Assembly (NCBI RefSeq): GCF_019249215.1
Contig: NZ_JAESDI010000006.1
Span: forward strand, 267,478 to 331,477
Source of the DNA: Alteromonas lipotrueae
Lineage (GTDB): Bacteria > Pseudomonadota > Gammaproteobacteria > Enterobacterales > Alteromonadaceae
DNA length: 64,000 bases
Reading direction: 5' to 3'
A program made the position numbers and the translations under genes. Positions 25,301-33,499 of the stretch are shown here, piece after piece. The notes under the pieces were generated by a model. That model had not been told where the DNA came from. It was given only the letters and a program-made list of their open reading frames with translations, and made no database searches. The first letter of the stretch is position 1; the number at the start of each line of letters is the position of its first letter.

Positions 25301-26575
25301 AATTACGATGGCCTGACGGGCTTAGTTAACCGCAGTTTGCTACTGGACAGATTAGAGCATGCCATTGCTGGGGCGCGTCAACAAAATACCCATGTTGCAG
25401 TGTTATTTGTTGATTTAGACCGCTTTAAAGGCATTAACGATTCACTAGGCCATGATTATGGCGATAAGCTACTTAAGGTGGTGGCTAATCGAATGCGCAA
25501 TTTGGCATCTGATGCAGGCACCGTAGCTCGCTTGGGCGGCGATGAGTTTGTGATTGTCATTGAAGACATGGAAACCACGGACGGGCTAACCTCTTTTGTG
25601 GCACAGTTAATTGAGTCGGTAGAAACACCAATTTCGCTGGCCAATGAAGTGCTACGTGTATCTTGTAGTGTGGGTATTGCCTTTTACCCCGATGATGCCA
25701 CAGAGCCCGCCGAGCTTATTAAGCAAGCCGATGTGGCCATGTATTCTGCAAAGAAAGATACGCTTAGTGGCTTCACATATTTCACAAAAGATATGAATGA
25801 TAGGGCCAAACATAGGCTCATCACAGAAAACCTTATAAAACGGGCTTATTCTGAAGACAGTTTCTTCAACCATTACCAGCCAATCATTAATACCCGCGAA
25901 AAAAACACCATAGGGGTTGAGCTATTACTGCGTGGTGAGCTAGATGGTAATCCCATTTACCCAGACGTCTTTATTCCAGTATTAGAAGAGCTGAGGTATA
26001 TCATCGAAGTGACTCGAGCGGCGATGCGTAGGGCTGCCGCAGACCTCGCTATGTGGTATGAGGATGGCTTTAGAGGCTTCGTTTCAATCAATTTATCTGC
26101 CCTTCATTTTAAAACTGAATTTGATTTAGAGGGTGTTTTTTCGTTACTAAAAGAATTCAATTTACCAAAGGAAGCGTTTCGTTTTGAAATTACGGAAGGG
26201 GTATTGATGGATGATAGTGACAATGCGCTGCGTCAAATTGAACGCTTCGTTGATGCAGGTTTCATTCTAGCGTTAGATGATTTTGGTACGGGCTATTCGT
26301 CGTTAAGTTATCTTAAGCGTTACCCACTATCAGTACTTAAAATAGACAAGAGTTTCGTTAACGATATGGCACCAGGTAATGCTAACGACGCGTTGGTTAC
26401 CACCACAATTACCCTCGCTAGCAGCTTAAATATGCTGAGTGTTGCTGAGGGGGTTGAAACTCAAGAGCAGGCATTAAGTTTGTCTGAGAAAGGCTGTGTA
26501 TTACATCAGGGCTACTTTTACGCTAAACCTATGCCTAGCAGCGAACTATCCCCTTACCTGAACAAACAATGGTGA
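22382..26575 (+). CDS. Propeller-sensor PAS-GGDEF-EAL protein (c-di-GMP turnover)
   Basis: A 1397-residue membrane receptor. A signal peptide (1-25) precedes a long periplasmic beta-propeller of two-component-regulator type (NGLPQDVVNDIAIDKDGFVWIAT-like blades, about 30-720), a Y_Y_Y-like domain (to about 800), one membrane helix (about 811-833), PAS (about 845-965), GGDEF (GGDEF at 1052-1056) and EAL. EAL catalytic residues look intact: Glu1180 in ELLLRG, INLSA, FEITEG, LDDFGTGYSS, KIDKSF, EGVETQ. There is no clear RxxD inhibitory site before GGDEF. Both synthesis and hydrolysis of c-di-GMP are therefore possible. The propeller is of the type that senses sugars or other extracellular ligands; the ligand is unknown. 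Confidence 0.9.
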   Translation: MRVVMRWYLISVLFAVCFVSTVSYAEPPRLSNPVFQSLSTKNGLPQDVVNDIAIDKDGFVWIATDGGVARWDGVRTKIIKGPNDLFVNASINKISLETDKALWISTYASGVYRLDFNTQVITKQVALPFSTQEDWLQDVSQFFWQNETTLFIAMPEQVVRFDTNTMSYESIFTLSEELIAQRHFIRDIIVVDNWLLLATSDGLDALDLSIADAEAISVSYLNGVEPDVDNLNTKFLLHDTQGRIWVGTVNGLFQTTKAELLSHVVSGKSSGFQLVVKSRNVWTMEQRDDNAFWFGTNEGLFELQLSQNKWVSEHILEPHNGRTELSNKRIVDIETDYAGNLWLSSVYAGALYFGVKSAEIYAIQNNRNDKSTTLSDSVVWSLTQTDKDVLWIGTENGLNRFNLVTRTSEQFITSDSEFVAEREWLVEKLVPTGDGRLYVQTYMGIRLFDPSTGKLSMPPLQSSSDNDVFNAWNSSITLGADGDLYFVGNHYYRYNLEAQKLDIIDLDEDIFDINFSIGFLGASSYHDNRLFLAMVGGLWLVDPVTLAHELVYRFSEKQRANERSITSWVIDNTGVLWLAFSGYGLFGVDADTFEPLYKLNESNLLLSNIVYGLQKDSNGDIWFSSHSGLHRYSPASAQVQNFIYGRELSVSEFNQGASLELIDGRLAYGSTSGVVVFSPALLKQIGSNSNLVSRQTAITDVSVDSRELPLPLGNLNGQNISLDYQDYGMTIHFSSLSMNGVGKAKYHYTLLRYNQVISEGVSEDDKITLTNLEPGRYHFTVGPLASSVEYNVLPATLTFDMPYVPWRSPFAYAAYFTLILLVIIAYVVSRQRHLFRLQKAQQQALLFNDAFRQTRDWVLIFDKNKVPVAANPAFENVFNFNTKESLAKQIDRLFTRYPTLEWQLSGKLSDLKGGEFWKDEAVIEGADTKQYDVLIDISAVKGNEMGEQPDHYLLVVSDITEQKNAERKLLKLANYDGLTGLVNRSLLLDRLEHAIAGARQQNTHVAVLFVDLDRFKGINDSLGHDYGDKLLKVVANRMRNLASDAGTVARLGGDEFVIVIEDMETTDGLTSFVAQLIESVETPISLANEVLRVSCSVGIAFYPDDATEPAELIKQADVAMYSAKKDTLSGFTYFTKDMNDRAKHRLITENLIKRAYSEDSFFNHYQPIINTREKNTIGVELLLRGELDGNPIYPDVFIPVLEELRYIIEVTRAAMRRAAADLAMWYEDGFRGFVSINLSALHFKTEFDLEGVFSLLKEFNLPKEAFRFEITEGVLMDDSDNALRQIERFVDAGFILALDDFGTGYSSLSYLKRYPLSVLKIDKSFVNDMAPGNANDALVTTTITLASSLNMLSVAEGVETQEQALSLSEKGCVLHQGYFYAKPMPSSELSPYLNKQW

Positions 26576-26842
26576 GTGAATTCTGCGATTAGAGTATACC
26601 GAGGAATTCCTAAAGTGCTGGAATGACGGATGTTTGATTAAAAATGACGCGTATTAGATCATCATAGAAGTTAAGTCTGAACTATAAGAAATCTAAATTT
26701 CAGGCGCTACGCCACGTCATTCATCGCATGAAATGTAAACGTCCGTTTAAAAAGCTTGTTATTCATCTGAAAATAAGGCTTATTAGAGATCTGTGAAATG
26801 ATTGTAAAAATAAGCTACATTATAACAACATATGAGTGACCT

Positions 26843-28522
26843 ATGCCGCTAGACATGACAGCAAACGCAAACAGCACTGAAGTGATTAAATCGCCATTAA
26901 GTATGTTGTACCACTGGGAGCAAACCAGTGGGGACGACGTTTTCCTTACTCAACCTGTTAATGGTGAATATCAAAATTATACGTGGAAGCAGGTGGGTAA
27001 CCTTGCTCGTCGCGTAGCGAAACGACTTGAAGAAATGGCGTTGCCGACGGGCAGCCGTATCGGTATTTTCTCAAAAAACTGTGCAGAATGGTTTATTACC
27101 GATTTAGGTATTATGATGGCAGGGCACATCTCAGTGCCCATTTTCTCTACTGCCGGCCCTGACACAGTTCAATATGTTCTCAAGCACGCCGACGTTCAAT
27201 TATTGTTCGTAGGTAAGTTAGATAATACTGCAGAGCAAGTAGCGTCTATCCCAGCCGAATATAATACCGTCGCGTTCCCTTATCCGAATATTGATACCAA
27301 GCAACAATGGAAAGCGTTTATCGATTGTTCGCCAATAGATGATTCTCCTGTTCAAGATATGAATAGTATCATGACTATTATCTATACATCGGGCAGTACG
27401 GGTCAGCCGAAGGGGGTAGTGCACAGTTACTACTCTATCTGTTGGGCGGCGCAAAAATCCTTGGAGCAACTTAGCGTTGACAGTACCGATCGGATTTTGA
27501 GTTACCTTCCCCTTGCTCACATTACCGAACGGGTTCTGGTTGAATTAGCCAGCTATTACAGTGGTGGCAAAATCCATTTTGTTGAAACGCTATCGTCGTT
27601 CCAACGTGATGTGCTTCATTGTGAGCCTACCTTGTTTATTTCAGTGCCACGTCTTTGGACTAAGTTCCAGATGGGCGTATTGGCTAAAATGCCACAGAAA
27701 AAACTCGATACCTTACTGAAAATTCCCCTTATTAATAAGTTGGTAGCGAAGAAAGTACGTAAAGGTATTGGTATCGACAGCGCGCGATTATGGGCCAGTG
27801 GTTCAGCACCATTAGCGCCTGCTGTTATCGAATGGTTCGCTAAAATTGGCGTTTATATCTCAGAAGGTTGGGGGATGACGGAAAACAGTGCCTACGGCAC
27901 TAGCAGCGTGCCTTTCCGTCACGACAAAATTGGCTGTATTGGAAAAGCTTATCATGGTGTAGATGTTCGTATTTCAGAAGAAGGCGAGATTCAAGTTAAA
28001 GCGCCTTGTAATATGCTGGAGTACTACCTAGAGCCAGATAAAACAGCAGAAGTTTTTACTGATGATAAGTATCTTCGCACGGGTGATAAAGGCGTTATTG
28101 ATGCAGACGGTTACGTTAAGATTACCGGCCGATTGAAAGATATTTTCAAAACAGCCAAGGGCAAATACGTAGCGCCCGCACCAATTGAAGCTAAATTTAT
28201 GGAAAACCCTATCGTAGAACAGGTTTGTGTAACGGGGAATAACCTTCCTCAACCTGTCGCGTTGTTAGTTCTGAGTGAAGATGCACAGAAGCATGATAAG
28301 ACCAGTGTTGAAGCTAGCCTTAAAAAGACTTTTGAACATATCAATGCGAAGCTAGAAAGCCACCAAGTTATGGATCGCGTAGTTATTATGAAAAATGAGT
28401 GGAGTATTGAGAACGACTTACTTACCCCTACACTTAAGGTAAAACGTCACGTGCTTGAAGAGCGTTTTGACGGCGTAATTCAAGGTGAATACAAAGAAAA
28501 ACTAGTATGGGTAGATGCTTAA
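26843..28522 (+). CDS. AMP-forming long-chain acyl-CoA synthetase family protein
   Basis: A 559-residue ANL-superfamily enzyme: P-loop IIYTSGSTGQPKG (about 179-191), YLPLAHITERV, GWGMTENSA, YLRTGDKGVIDADGY, GRLKDIFKTAKGKYVAP. The YLPLAH..ER and TAKGKYVAP segments match the long-chain fatty acyl-CoA synthetase (FAA1/FadD15-like) branch. It activates fatty acids with ATP and CoA at the membrane. It stands alone and ends at a clear terminator. Confidence 0.9.
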   Translation: MPLDMTANANSTEVIKSPLSMLYHWEQTSGDDVFLTQPVNGEYQNYTWKQVGNLARRVAKRLEEMALPTGSRIGIFSKNCAEWFITDLGIMMAGHISVPIFSTAGPDTVQYVLKHADVQLLFVGKLDNTAEQVASIPAEYNTVAFPYPNIDTKQQWKAFIDCSPIDDSPVQDMNSIMTIIYTSGSTGQPKGVVHSYYSICWAAQKSLEQLSVDSTDRILSYLPLAHITERVLVELASYYSGGKIHFVETLSSFQRDVLHCEPTLFISVPRLWTKFQMGVLAKMPQKKLDTLLKIPLINKLVAKKVRKGIGIDSARLWASGSAPLAPAVIEWFAKIGVYISEGWGMTENSAYGTSSVPFRHDKIGCIGKAYHGVDVRISEEGEIQVKAPCNMLEYYLEPDKTAEVFTDDKYLRTGDKGVIDADGYVKITGRLKDIFKTAKGKYVAPAPIEAKFMENPIVEQVCVTGNNLPQPVALLVLSEDAQKHDKTSVEASLKKTFEHINAKLESHQVMDRVVIMKNEWSIENDLLTPTLKVKRHVLEERFDGVIQGEYKEKLVWVDA

Positions 28523-28551
28523 CTTATCGGTTTAGCAGCGTAAATAATATT

Positions 28552-28584
28552 AAAGCCGAGCACATGACTAAGCTCGGCTTTTTT
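28552..28584. terminator. Intrinsic terminator of the acyl-CoA synthetase gene
   Basis: AAAGCCGAGC/GCTCGGCTTT stem followed by TTTTTT on the plus strand, 30 bases after the stop; its AAA side could also serve the convergent dUTPase gene. Confidence 0.88.
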
Positions 28585-28629
28585 GTAGGTGCTGTTAGGT
28601 AAAGAGTAACTAGCACAAAGTCGTTTACG

Positions 28630-29283
28630 TTACGCAGTGTATCGTGCTTGTAGCCCTTTATACACGTTGTCACTGAAACTGGCATCTGACAGATTTAAGG
28701 CATTCATAACCTCAACTAAATGTTCATTGTCTTCGCGGCCTTGCCACTCTTTTTTGTATGTGCCTTCTTTATAACCGTTATCTTGGCGGAAGAAATTCAG
28801 AACGTTTTTACCTACGTACTGGCGATAGAGTTCATCAGCATGCATATCGCACTGCTCAACAATTTCCATGAAAAGTGGCACACTAAAACGTTTAGCAGCA
28901 CAAAGCCCGGTCATCAATTCTAAGTTATCTAGTAACGATTGTTGTTTTGGTTGGTAGTCTTTACCGTCGAACGTCACGATAGCATCGCCTAAGGCCAATT
29001 GTGCGGCAATACTTTCAGCGGCAGTACTTACCTCACCCTCTGAATCGATGATGCAGGCAGATAGAGCAAAGTGCCAAATATCGACCAATTCCATTTGCAG
29101 TTGTGGTAAGTCTTTTTGCTGTGCTTTCCACCATTTCCAGCCGTGGTGCTCAATAGCTTCAACGGATTCCACCATAGCTGCTCGCAAATAACCGTAACCG
29201 GCGTTAATCCAATCGGGGTTAACTTTTGTGTTCATTTTGTCTTGTAGTGCAAGCATGGTGGCAAGTTGTTGTTGTGTAAGCAT
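28630..29283 (-). CDS. Dimeric all-alpha dUTP diphosphatase
   Basis: A 217-residue protein of the MazG-like dUTPase_2 class: MLALQDKMNTKVNPDW, MVESVEAIEHHGWKWWK, QLQMELVDIWHFALS and the C-terminal NVLNFFRQDNGYKEGTY..WQGREDNEHL. The ExxE...ExxD metal site is formed by Glu and Asp in the middle helices. It hydrolyses dUTP to dUMP, limiting uracil in DNA and feeding dTMP synthesis. It is unrelated to trimeric Dut. Confidence 0.92.
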   Translation of the reverse strand: MLTQQQLATMLALQDKMNTKVNPDWINAGYGYLRAAMVESVEAIEHHGWKWWKAQQKDLPQLQMELVDIWHFALSACIIDSEGEVSTAAESIAAQLALGDAIVTFDGKDYQPKQQSLLDNLELMTGLCAAKRFSVPLFMEIVEQCDMHADELYRQYVGKNVLNFFRQDNGYKEGTYKKEWQGREDNEHLVEVMNALNLSDASFSDNVYKGLQARYTA

Positions 29284-29459
29284 TATTATTCCTAAAACGG
29301 TGTCTTTATTAAATCAAGCACTAGGTTGCGCTACGCCTGATTTGTTATTGACGAAATTGTACTGCAATGCGAAGAGTCAGTGAATGTTTATTCAAGACTT
29401 ATTTAGCTTAATTCTGTTGCAGGTTTAAAGAGCGACACGGAATGATTTCATGGTACATA

Positions 29460-29479
29460 AATGGTGCACCTGCACCATT
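29460..29479. promoter_or_regulatory. Perfect dyad, candidate activator site
   Basis: AATGGTGCA/TGCACCATT, nine-bp arms with a two-base spacer, 71 bases upstream of the -24 element. Sigma-54 activators usually bind dyads at such distances. The arms resemble NtrC half-sites in the opposite order, so it is not an NtrC consensus site. Confidence 0.6.
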
Positions 29480-29548
29480 AGTAACCTAAGGAAAGACTTA
29501 TATAAATTAAAGGGTAATCTAAGTTTCTGTTTTCATTAGAAATAAAAG

Positions 29549-29565
29549 TTGGCACTTAACCTGCA
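29549..29565 (+). promoter_or_regulatory. Sigma-54 (-24/-12) promoter
   Basis: TTGGCAC-N4-CCTGCA. GG (29551-29552) and GC (29563-29564) are separated by exactly ten bases as required, and the -24 box is a perfect match. Transcription would start near 29576 and run into the hairpin region. Confidence 0.68.
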
Positions 29566-29575
29566 AAATCAATTT

Positions 29576-29707
29576 TGTTAACTGTGTTATGCAGTAGCGC
29601 TAACGTGAATGAGCGCCAGGCAACGCTTATTCACGTTGCTACTGGGTAACCCGTAAACCTTACCCATACAGGTTTTTCGTGTCCTGAGGCCTGTATGGGT
29701 TTTTTTC
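29576..29707 (+). ncRNA. Candidate sigma-54-dependent small RNA, about 130 nt
   Basis: The predicted transcript starts about 12 bases after the -12 element and ends at a strong terminator. It contains a 20-bp hairpin: AGTAGC (29593-29598) pairs with GCTACT (29638-29643), AACGTGAAT (29602) with ATTCACGTT (29629), and AGCG with CGCT, leaving a three-base bulge and loop CCAGGCAA. A single-stranded linker (about 29644-29661, GGGTAACCCGTAAACCTT) separates it from the terminator hairpin. No coding frame is present. Sigma-54-dependent sRNAs such as Qrr in Vibrio and GlmY in enterobacteria are precedents, but I see no Qrr core sequence. It may regulate by base-pairing; this is inferred. Confidence 0.6.
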
Positions 29708-29709
29708 TT
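29662..29709 (+). terminator. Strong intrinsic terminator of the candidate sRNA
   Basis: ACCCATACAGG/CCTGTATGGGT, an 11-bp perfect stem, followed by TTTTTTCTTT. No annotated gene precedes it on the plus strand, so it must end the proposed RNA. Confidence 0.92.
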
Positions 29710-29857
29710 TCTATTGTCTATCCCTTCTAGTCATCTACTTAGCCCCATACGATATAATAATTTCGCTTAAATCTAATTAATTTCAGCTTACCTATTCATT
29801 GAATTACGATACACTCATTATCATAACGCCCGCTGAATACGACAAAGGATTTTCCGA

Positions 29858-32800
29858 TTGCTCGCGCTTTATCCATCGAACAAACTTGAACACCTCAGCT
29901 TCCTCCTTACTACGCTAATTAAGCATCAACCCAATAGTGTTTTTACGCCTGAAACGATATTAGTCGAAAGCCCAGGTATGCAGCACTGGGTAAGTATGCA
30001 ACTTGCTAAAGAGCAGGGCGTGGCGATGAATCTTGATTTTCCTTTGCCGGTTAGATTTATGTGGAACACGGCAAGGCTGGTGTTGGGTAAAGATAAAGTA
30101 CCTAAGCAATCGCCTTATCGACGTGAAGTCCTCGTATGGCGCATTGATGCCCTTTTACTAGAGGCATCAGGACAAGAGACATCTCTACAATCGATGGCAG
30201 CGTTCGAGCAAGTTAATAAATACTGGTTACAAGCGGGAAGTGAGCAAGAGCAGGGCGTACAACGGTTGCAATTGGCAACGGCGCTGGCCGATGTGTACGA
30301 GCAATATTTGTTATATCGTCCAGATTGGTTGTTTGCATGGGAAGAAAGCCAGCGTAAAACCAATGATGAATCTGAAATTTGGCAAAGCGAAATATGGCGT
30401 CACCTTGCCAAGCAAGAACCTTTACATCCTGCACGACTGCACCAACTTACCCTGACTGCGTTAAATAACGGCGATCATCTAAAAAGTGGTGATAGCGAAT
30501 TACCCAACCGTATCGTGGTGTTTGCAATCAACACCATGGCACCGCAGTTGATTGCTTTTTTCGATGCATTAGCGGCGCACATCGATATTCATATTTTTCA
30601 TTTGAACCCAAGTGTTAATTACTGGGGCGATGCGAAAAGCGATAGTGAACTGGCAAGGCAGCTGCGTATGGACGGGTTAGAGAAATGGATGCAGCAAGAT
30701 CAAAGCAACTCGTTGTTAGGCAACTTAGGGCAGCAGGGGAGGGAGCTTTTTAATTTGCTTACCGATTTAGACACCTTTGAAGTCAGTGCCTTCGACGCGC
30801 CGATTCCTGCTGATAGTGAAACTGGTGAAACGTTACTTTTAAACCGAATTCACAACGATATATTAGAAGCTTTACCCGCAACGCACGTTGGCACTATAGG
30901 AAGTAAAGGAAGCACAGAAACAGGCTCTGCCGAAAACGCTGACGACAGTGTTACCATTATGTGTACCCATTCAGCGTTACGTGAAGTGCAGGTACTGCAC
31001 GATCATTTACTGCACTGGTTATCACAGGACTCATCTCGTACGCCATCCGATGTGCTGGTAATGTGCCCCGCGATAGAAAATTATGCCCCCTTTGTTGATA
31101 CCGTATTTCATCGGGTGGGTACCAAACCCCTAGCGGGCAATGGGCCTATTCGCTTGCCGTGCTCTATCGCAGATAGAAGCCCCATGGATGCAGAACCCCT
31201 TATTGCCGCTTACATGACGCTACTCCATTTGCCTGACAGCCGATTCGGTGTATCGGATATTGTCGACTACTTACAACTTGATGCGGTACAAAAGTGCTTC
31301 AGTATTGCTCAAGACGATATCGATCAAATGACCGTATGGCTTAAGCAAGCTCATATTCATTGGGGGTTGGATGGCAGCCATAAAGCCAATGTGTCGGCAG
31401 GGGCCACCCATGAAAATACTTACAGCTGGTGGTGGGGAATTAGGCGTTTATTGTTAGGTATGTTAGCGCCAGATAGTGAAGGTGTTATTGACGACATGCT
31501 GACTATTCCTGATGTGGAAGGACAGTCGACGGTAACGCTTGGTAAGCTTATCCATGTTATTGAGTTACTAGGCAGATTTGCCACTGAGCTTAATACCCCG
31601 CGAAGCCCGAATGCATGGGGTGCCGATTTATTAGCCCTGCGTGATACCTGCTTTACACCAACCAAAGAACAAGAACACAGCTGGGATCTTATTGCTAAAG
31701 TTGCCGCTGATTTGGCTGCTCGATGTGAAGAAGCCGAATATACCTACGATTTAAGTTTACGTCAGGTGCGGGAATTACTGTTAAGCCGATTTTCGTCTCC
31801 CGATGCAGGTAACCACTTTATGACGGGGCAAGTCACGGTATGCTCCATGCTACCTATGCGTAGTATCCCGTTTAAAAAAGTGTGCATATTAGGGCTTAAC
31901 GACAGCGAGTTTCCTCGTAAGTCTACACCGTTAGGGCTCGATTTAATGGCGGGGCCTGATAGAAGAGTGGGCGATCGTTCGCGTCGTTTAGAAGACAGGT
32001 ATCTTTTTTTAGAAGCGATTATTTCGGCCAGAGAAAGCCTATATTTAAGCTACCAAGGTAACGATGTAAAAAATAACAGTGAGCGGCAGCCCAGCCTAGT
32101 GTTAGGCGAATTTCTCGATATGTTAGACACGGGCTATCAGGTAAATATGGGTCATTATTTAAAACATGCACCATTGCATCCGTTTAGTGAAAGTGCTTTT
32201 ACCGGCACACTCCCCAGCTATGAGACGGGCTGGTTGCGTCTAGCCCAATCATTACGTGACGCTGCTACGAGTGGCCCCAACATTGACAAAAGCGAAGAAA
32301 GCAGCGAAAAAAGCAGTGAAGAAAGCAGCGAAAAAAGCAGTGAAGAAACTAGGCAAAAAGAACATTCACTCGCGCCTCTGGCAGTAGACAGCTCCCCTGA
32401 AAACGCGAGCTTTCAGTGTATGCAGGTGGCTCGAGCGTTTAGAGATCCTCTTGAGTTCTTTTCTCAGCAGCGGTTAGGCGTTGACTTATCCCAATCGGTA
32501 ACCTTGCTAGACAATAGCGAACCTTTTGAAACCAACGCACTAGTGCGTTACCAAGTACTCGATGCTATGTTTTCTTCCAGTGCTTTCTTCGATGATGCTA
32601 ATGCGGCAACCCTCCAGCATAGCGATAGGGTAGTGCAATTCGCCGCGCTTCGTGGTGACATTCCCAATAACCCGGTGGCGCTAGAGGAGCTTGAGTTGTG
32701 GAAGGAAAGCGCGGTAGCCCTTACCCAAGCGATGGGACCACATGATGCTGAACCCAAACGGGCGCAATTTGCAGGCAACCACTTTACGTTTACCGCCAGT

Positions 32801-33499
32801 GCGCTTGAAGGTGGAAACAGCTTGATGCAGCCGTGCGCAGGCAAGGTGAATGACATTAGAGCGTTTGGTTACTTTATGACACAGCTTGTGTTTAGCGCAA
32901 ACGAGGAAGTAACACCCTATACACAATATCCGCTAGATATCTATTACTGCGATTGGGTAAAAGGTGAAACCAAGCTAATGAAGCGTAGCTTTCCGTCAGT
33001 AGACAAAAACACAGCCTGCCAAATTTTGCTGAGTATTGAATCATTGTTTGTTGACATATTGAGCGCACCAACGCCCGTATATAGCTCATTAATGAGTGCC
33101 GTAGTCAGTGGCACAAAAAAATCCCCCGGAACCCTTCTGGCAAACAAAGTCACCTTACCCACATTTCTGGCAAGTCTAGACGCCCAAGGGTTATATGATA
33201 GGGAAGGTGTGGATAAGCAAGGTGGTCTTGATTCTGAAAATACTATTGATACCAAAGACACAGATGAACCCGGCAACTCGCTAATAACCGATATACGTGC
33301 ATTTTTTGCCAGTGATGATGCCCAGCGCCTACTCAAAAATTGGCTTCAGTCATCAGGGCAATTTACTGCTGATATCGCTAGTAACCCTTATGTTAAATGG
33401 TTATTTCCTGATGGCGTGAGTTGGCATGATATGCCAACCACACAGGCTTTTTTATTGTTTGCGTTGGTGGCTAACATTTCATCACAGGAGCAGTTATGA
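29858..33499 (+). CDS. recC: RecC, exonuclease V gamma subunit
   Basis: A 1213-residue RecC (E. coli: 1122). Landmarks are N-terminal ALYPSNKLEHL, ILVESPGMQHWVSMQLA, MTVCSMLPMRSIPFKKVCILGLND-like segment and DPLEFFSQQRLG. RecC holds the complex together and recognises Chi. It is longer than usual partly through inserts, including five SEES/SEKS repeats (residues about 812-831) and an acidic stretch near residue 1130. The start is a TTG with AAAGGA eight bases upstream. It overlaps recB by four bases. No ptrA lies between the genes, unlike in E. coli. Confidence 0.95.
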   Translation: MLALYPSNKLEHLSFLLTTLIKHQPNSVFTPETILVESPGMQHWVSMQLAKEQGVAMNLDFPLPVRFMWNTARLVLGKDKVPKQSPYRREVLVWRIDALLLEASGQETSLQSMAAFEQVNKYWLQAGSEQEQGVQRLQLATALADVYEQYLLYRPDWLFAWEESQRKTNDESEIWQSEIWRHLAKQEPLHPARLHQLTLTALNNGDHLKSGDSELPNRIVVFAINTMAPQLIAFFDALAAHIDIHIFHLNPSVNYWGDAKSDSELARQLRMDGLEKWMQQDQSNSLLGNLGQQGRELFNLLTDLDTFEVSAFDAPIPADSETGETLLLNRIHNDILEALPATHVGTIGSKGSTETGSAENADDSVTIMCTHSALREVQVLHDHLLHWLSQDSSRTPSDVLVMCPAIENYAPFVDTVFHRVGTKPLAGNGPIRLPCSIADRSPMDAEPLIAAYMTLLHLPDSRFGVSDIVDYLQLDAVQKCFSIAQDDIDQMTVWLKQAHIHWGLDGSHKANVSAGATHENTYSWWWGIRRLLLGMLAPDSEGVIDDMLTIPDVEGQSTVTLGKLIHVIELLGRFATELNTPRSPNAWGADLLALRDTCFTPTKEQEHSWDLIAKVAADLAARCEEAEYTYDLSLRQVRELLLSRFSSPDAGNHFMTGQVTVCSMLPMRSIPFKKVCILGLNDSEFPRKSTPLGLDLMAGPDRRVGDRSRRLEDRYLFLEAIISARESLYLSYQGNDVKNNSERQPSLVLGEFLDMLDTGYQVNMGHYLKHAPLHPFSESAFTGTLPSYETGWLRLAQSLRDAATSGPNIDKSEESSEKSSEESSEKSSEETRQKEHSLAPLAVDSSPENASFQCMQVARAFRDPLEFFSQQRLGVDLSQSVTLLDNSEPFETNALVRYQVLDAMFSSSAFFDDANAATLQHSDRVVQFAALRGDIPNNPVALEELELWKESAVALTQAMGPHDAEPKRAQFAGNHFTFTASALEGGNSLMQPCAGKVNDIRAFGYFMTQLVFSANEEVTPYTQYPLDIYYCDWVKGETKLMKRSFPSVDKNTACQILLSIESLFVDILSAPTPVYSSLMSAVVSGTKKSPGTLLANKVTLPTFLASLDAQGLYDREGVDKQGGLDSENTIDTKDTDEPGNSLITDIRAFFASDDAQRLLKNWLQSSGQFTADIASNPYVKWLFPDGVSWHDMPTTQAFLLFALVANISSQEQL
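32291..32350 (+). repeat. Five 12-bp tandem repeats inside recC
   Basis: In-frame units encode SEES, SEKS, SEES, SEKS, SEET. The alternating E/K pattern (24-bp super-period) shows recent duplication; the encoded segment is probably a flexible surface linker. Confidence 0.9.

Larger units (their letters stand above)
29284..29857. other. Gene-free region with dyad, -24/-12 promoter, hairpin and terminator
   Basis: No open reading frame of note lies between the dUTPase and recC genes. The order dyad (29460), -24/-12 element (29549), long hairpin (29593) and terminator (29662) on the plus strand suggests a small RNA gene; each part is listed separately. The last 150 bases are AT-rich and presumably carry the recC promoter. 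Confidence 0.75.

Noticed and set aside
29460..29479. NtrC-type enhancer site
   Set aside because: The arms read TGGTGC then GCACCA, the reverse of the NtrC order (GCAC..GTGC with N5-7 between), so it is kept only as an unassigned dyad.
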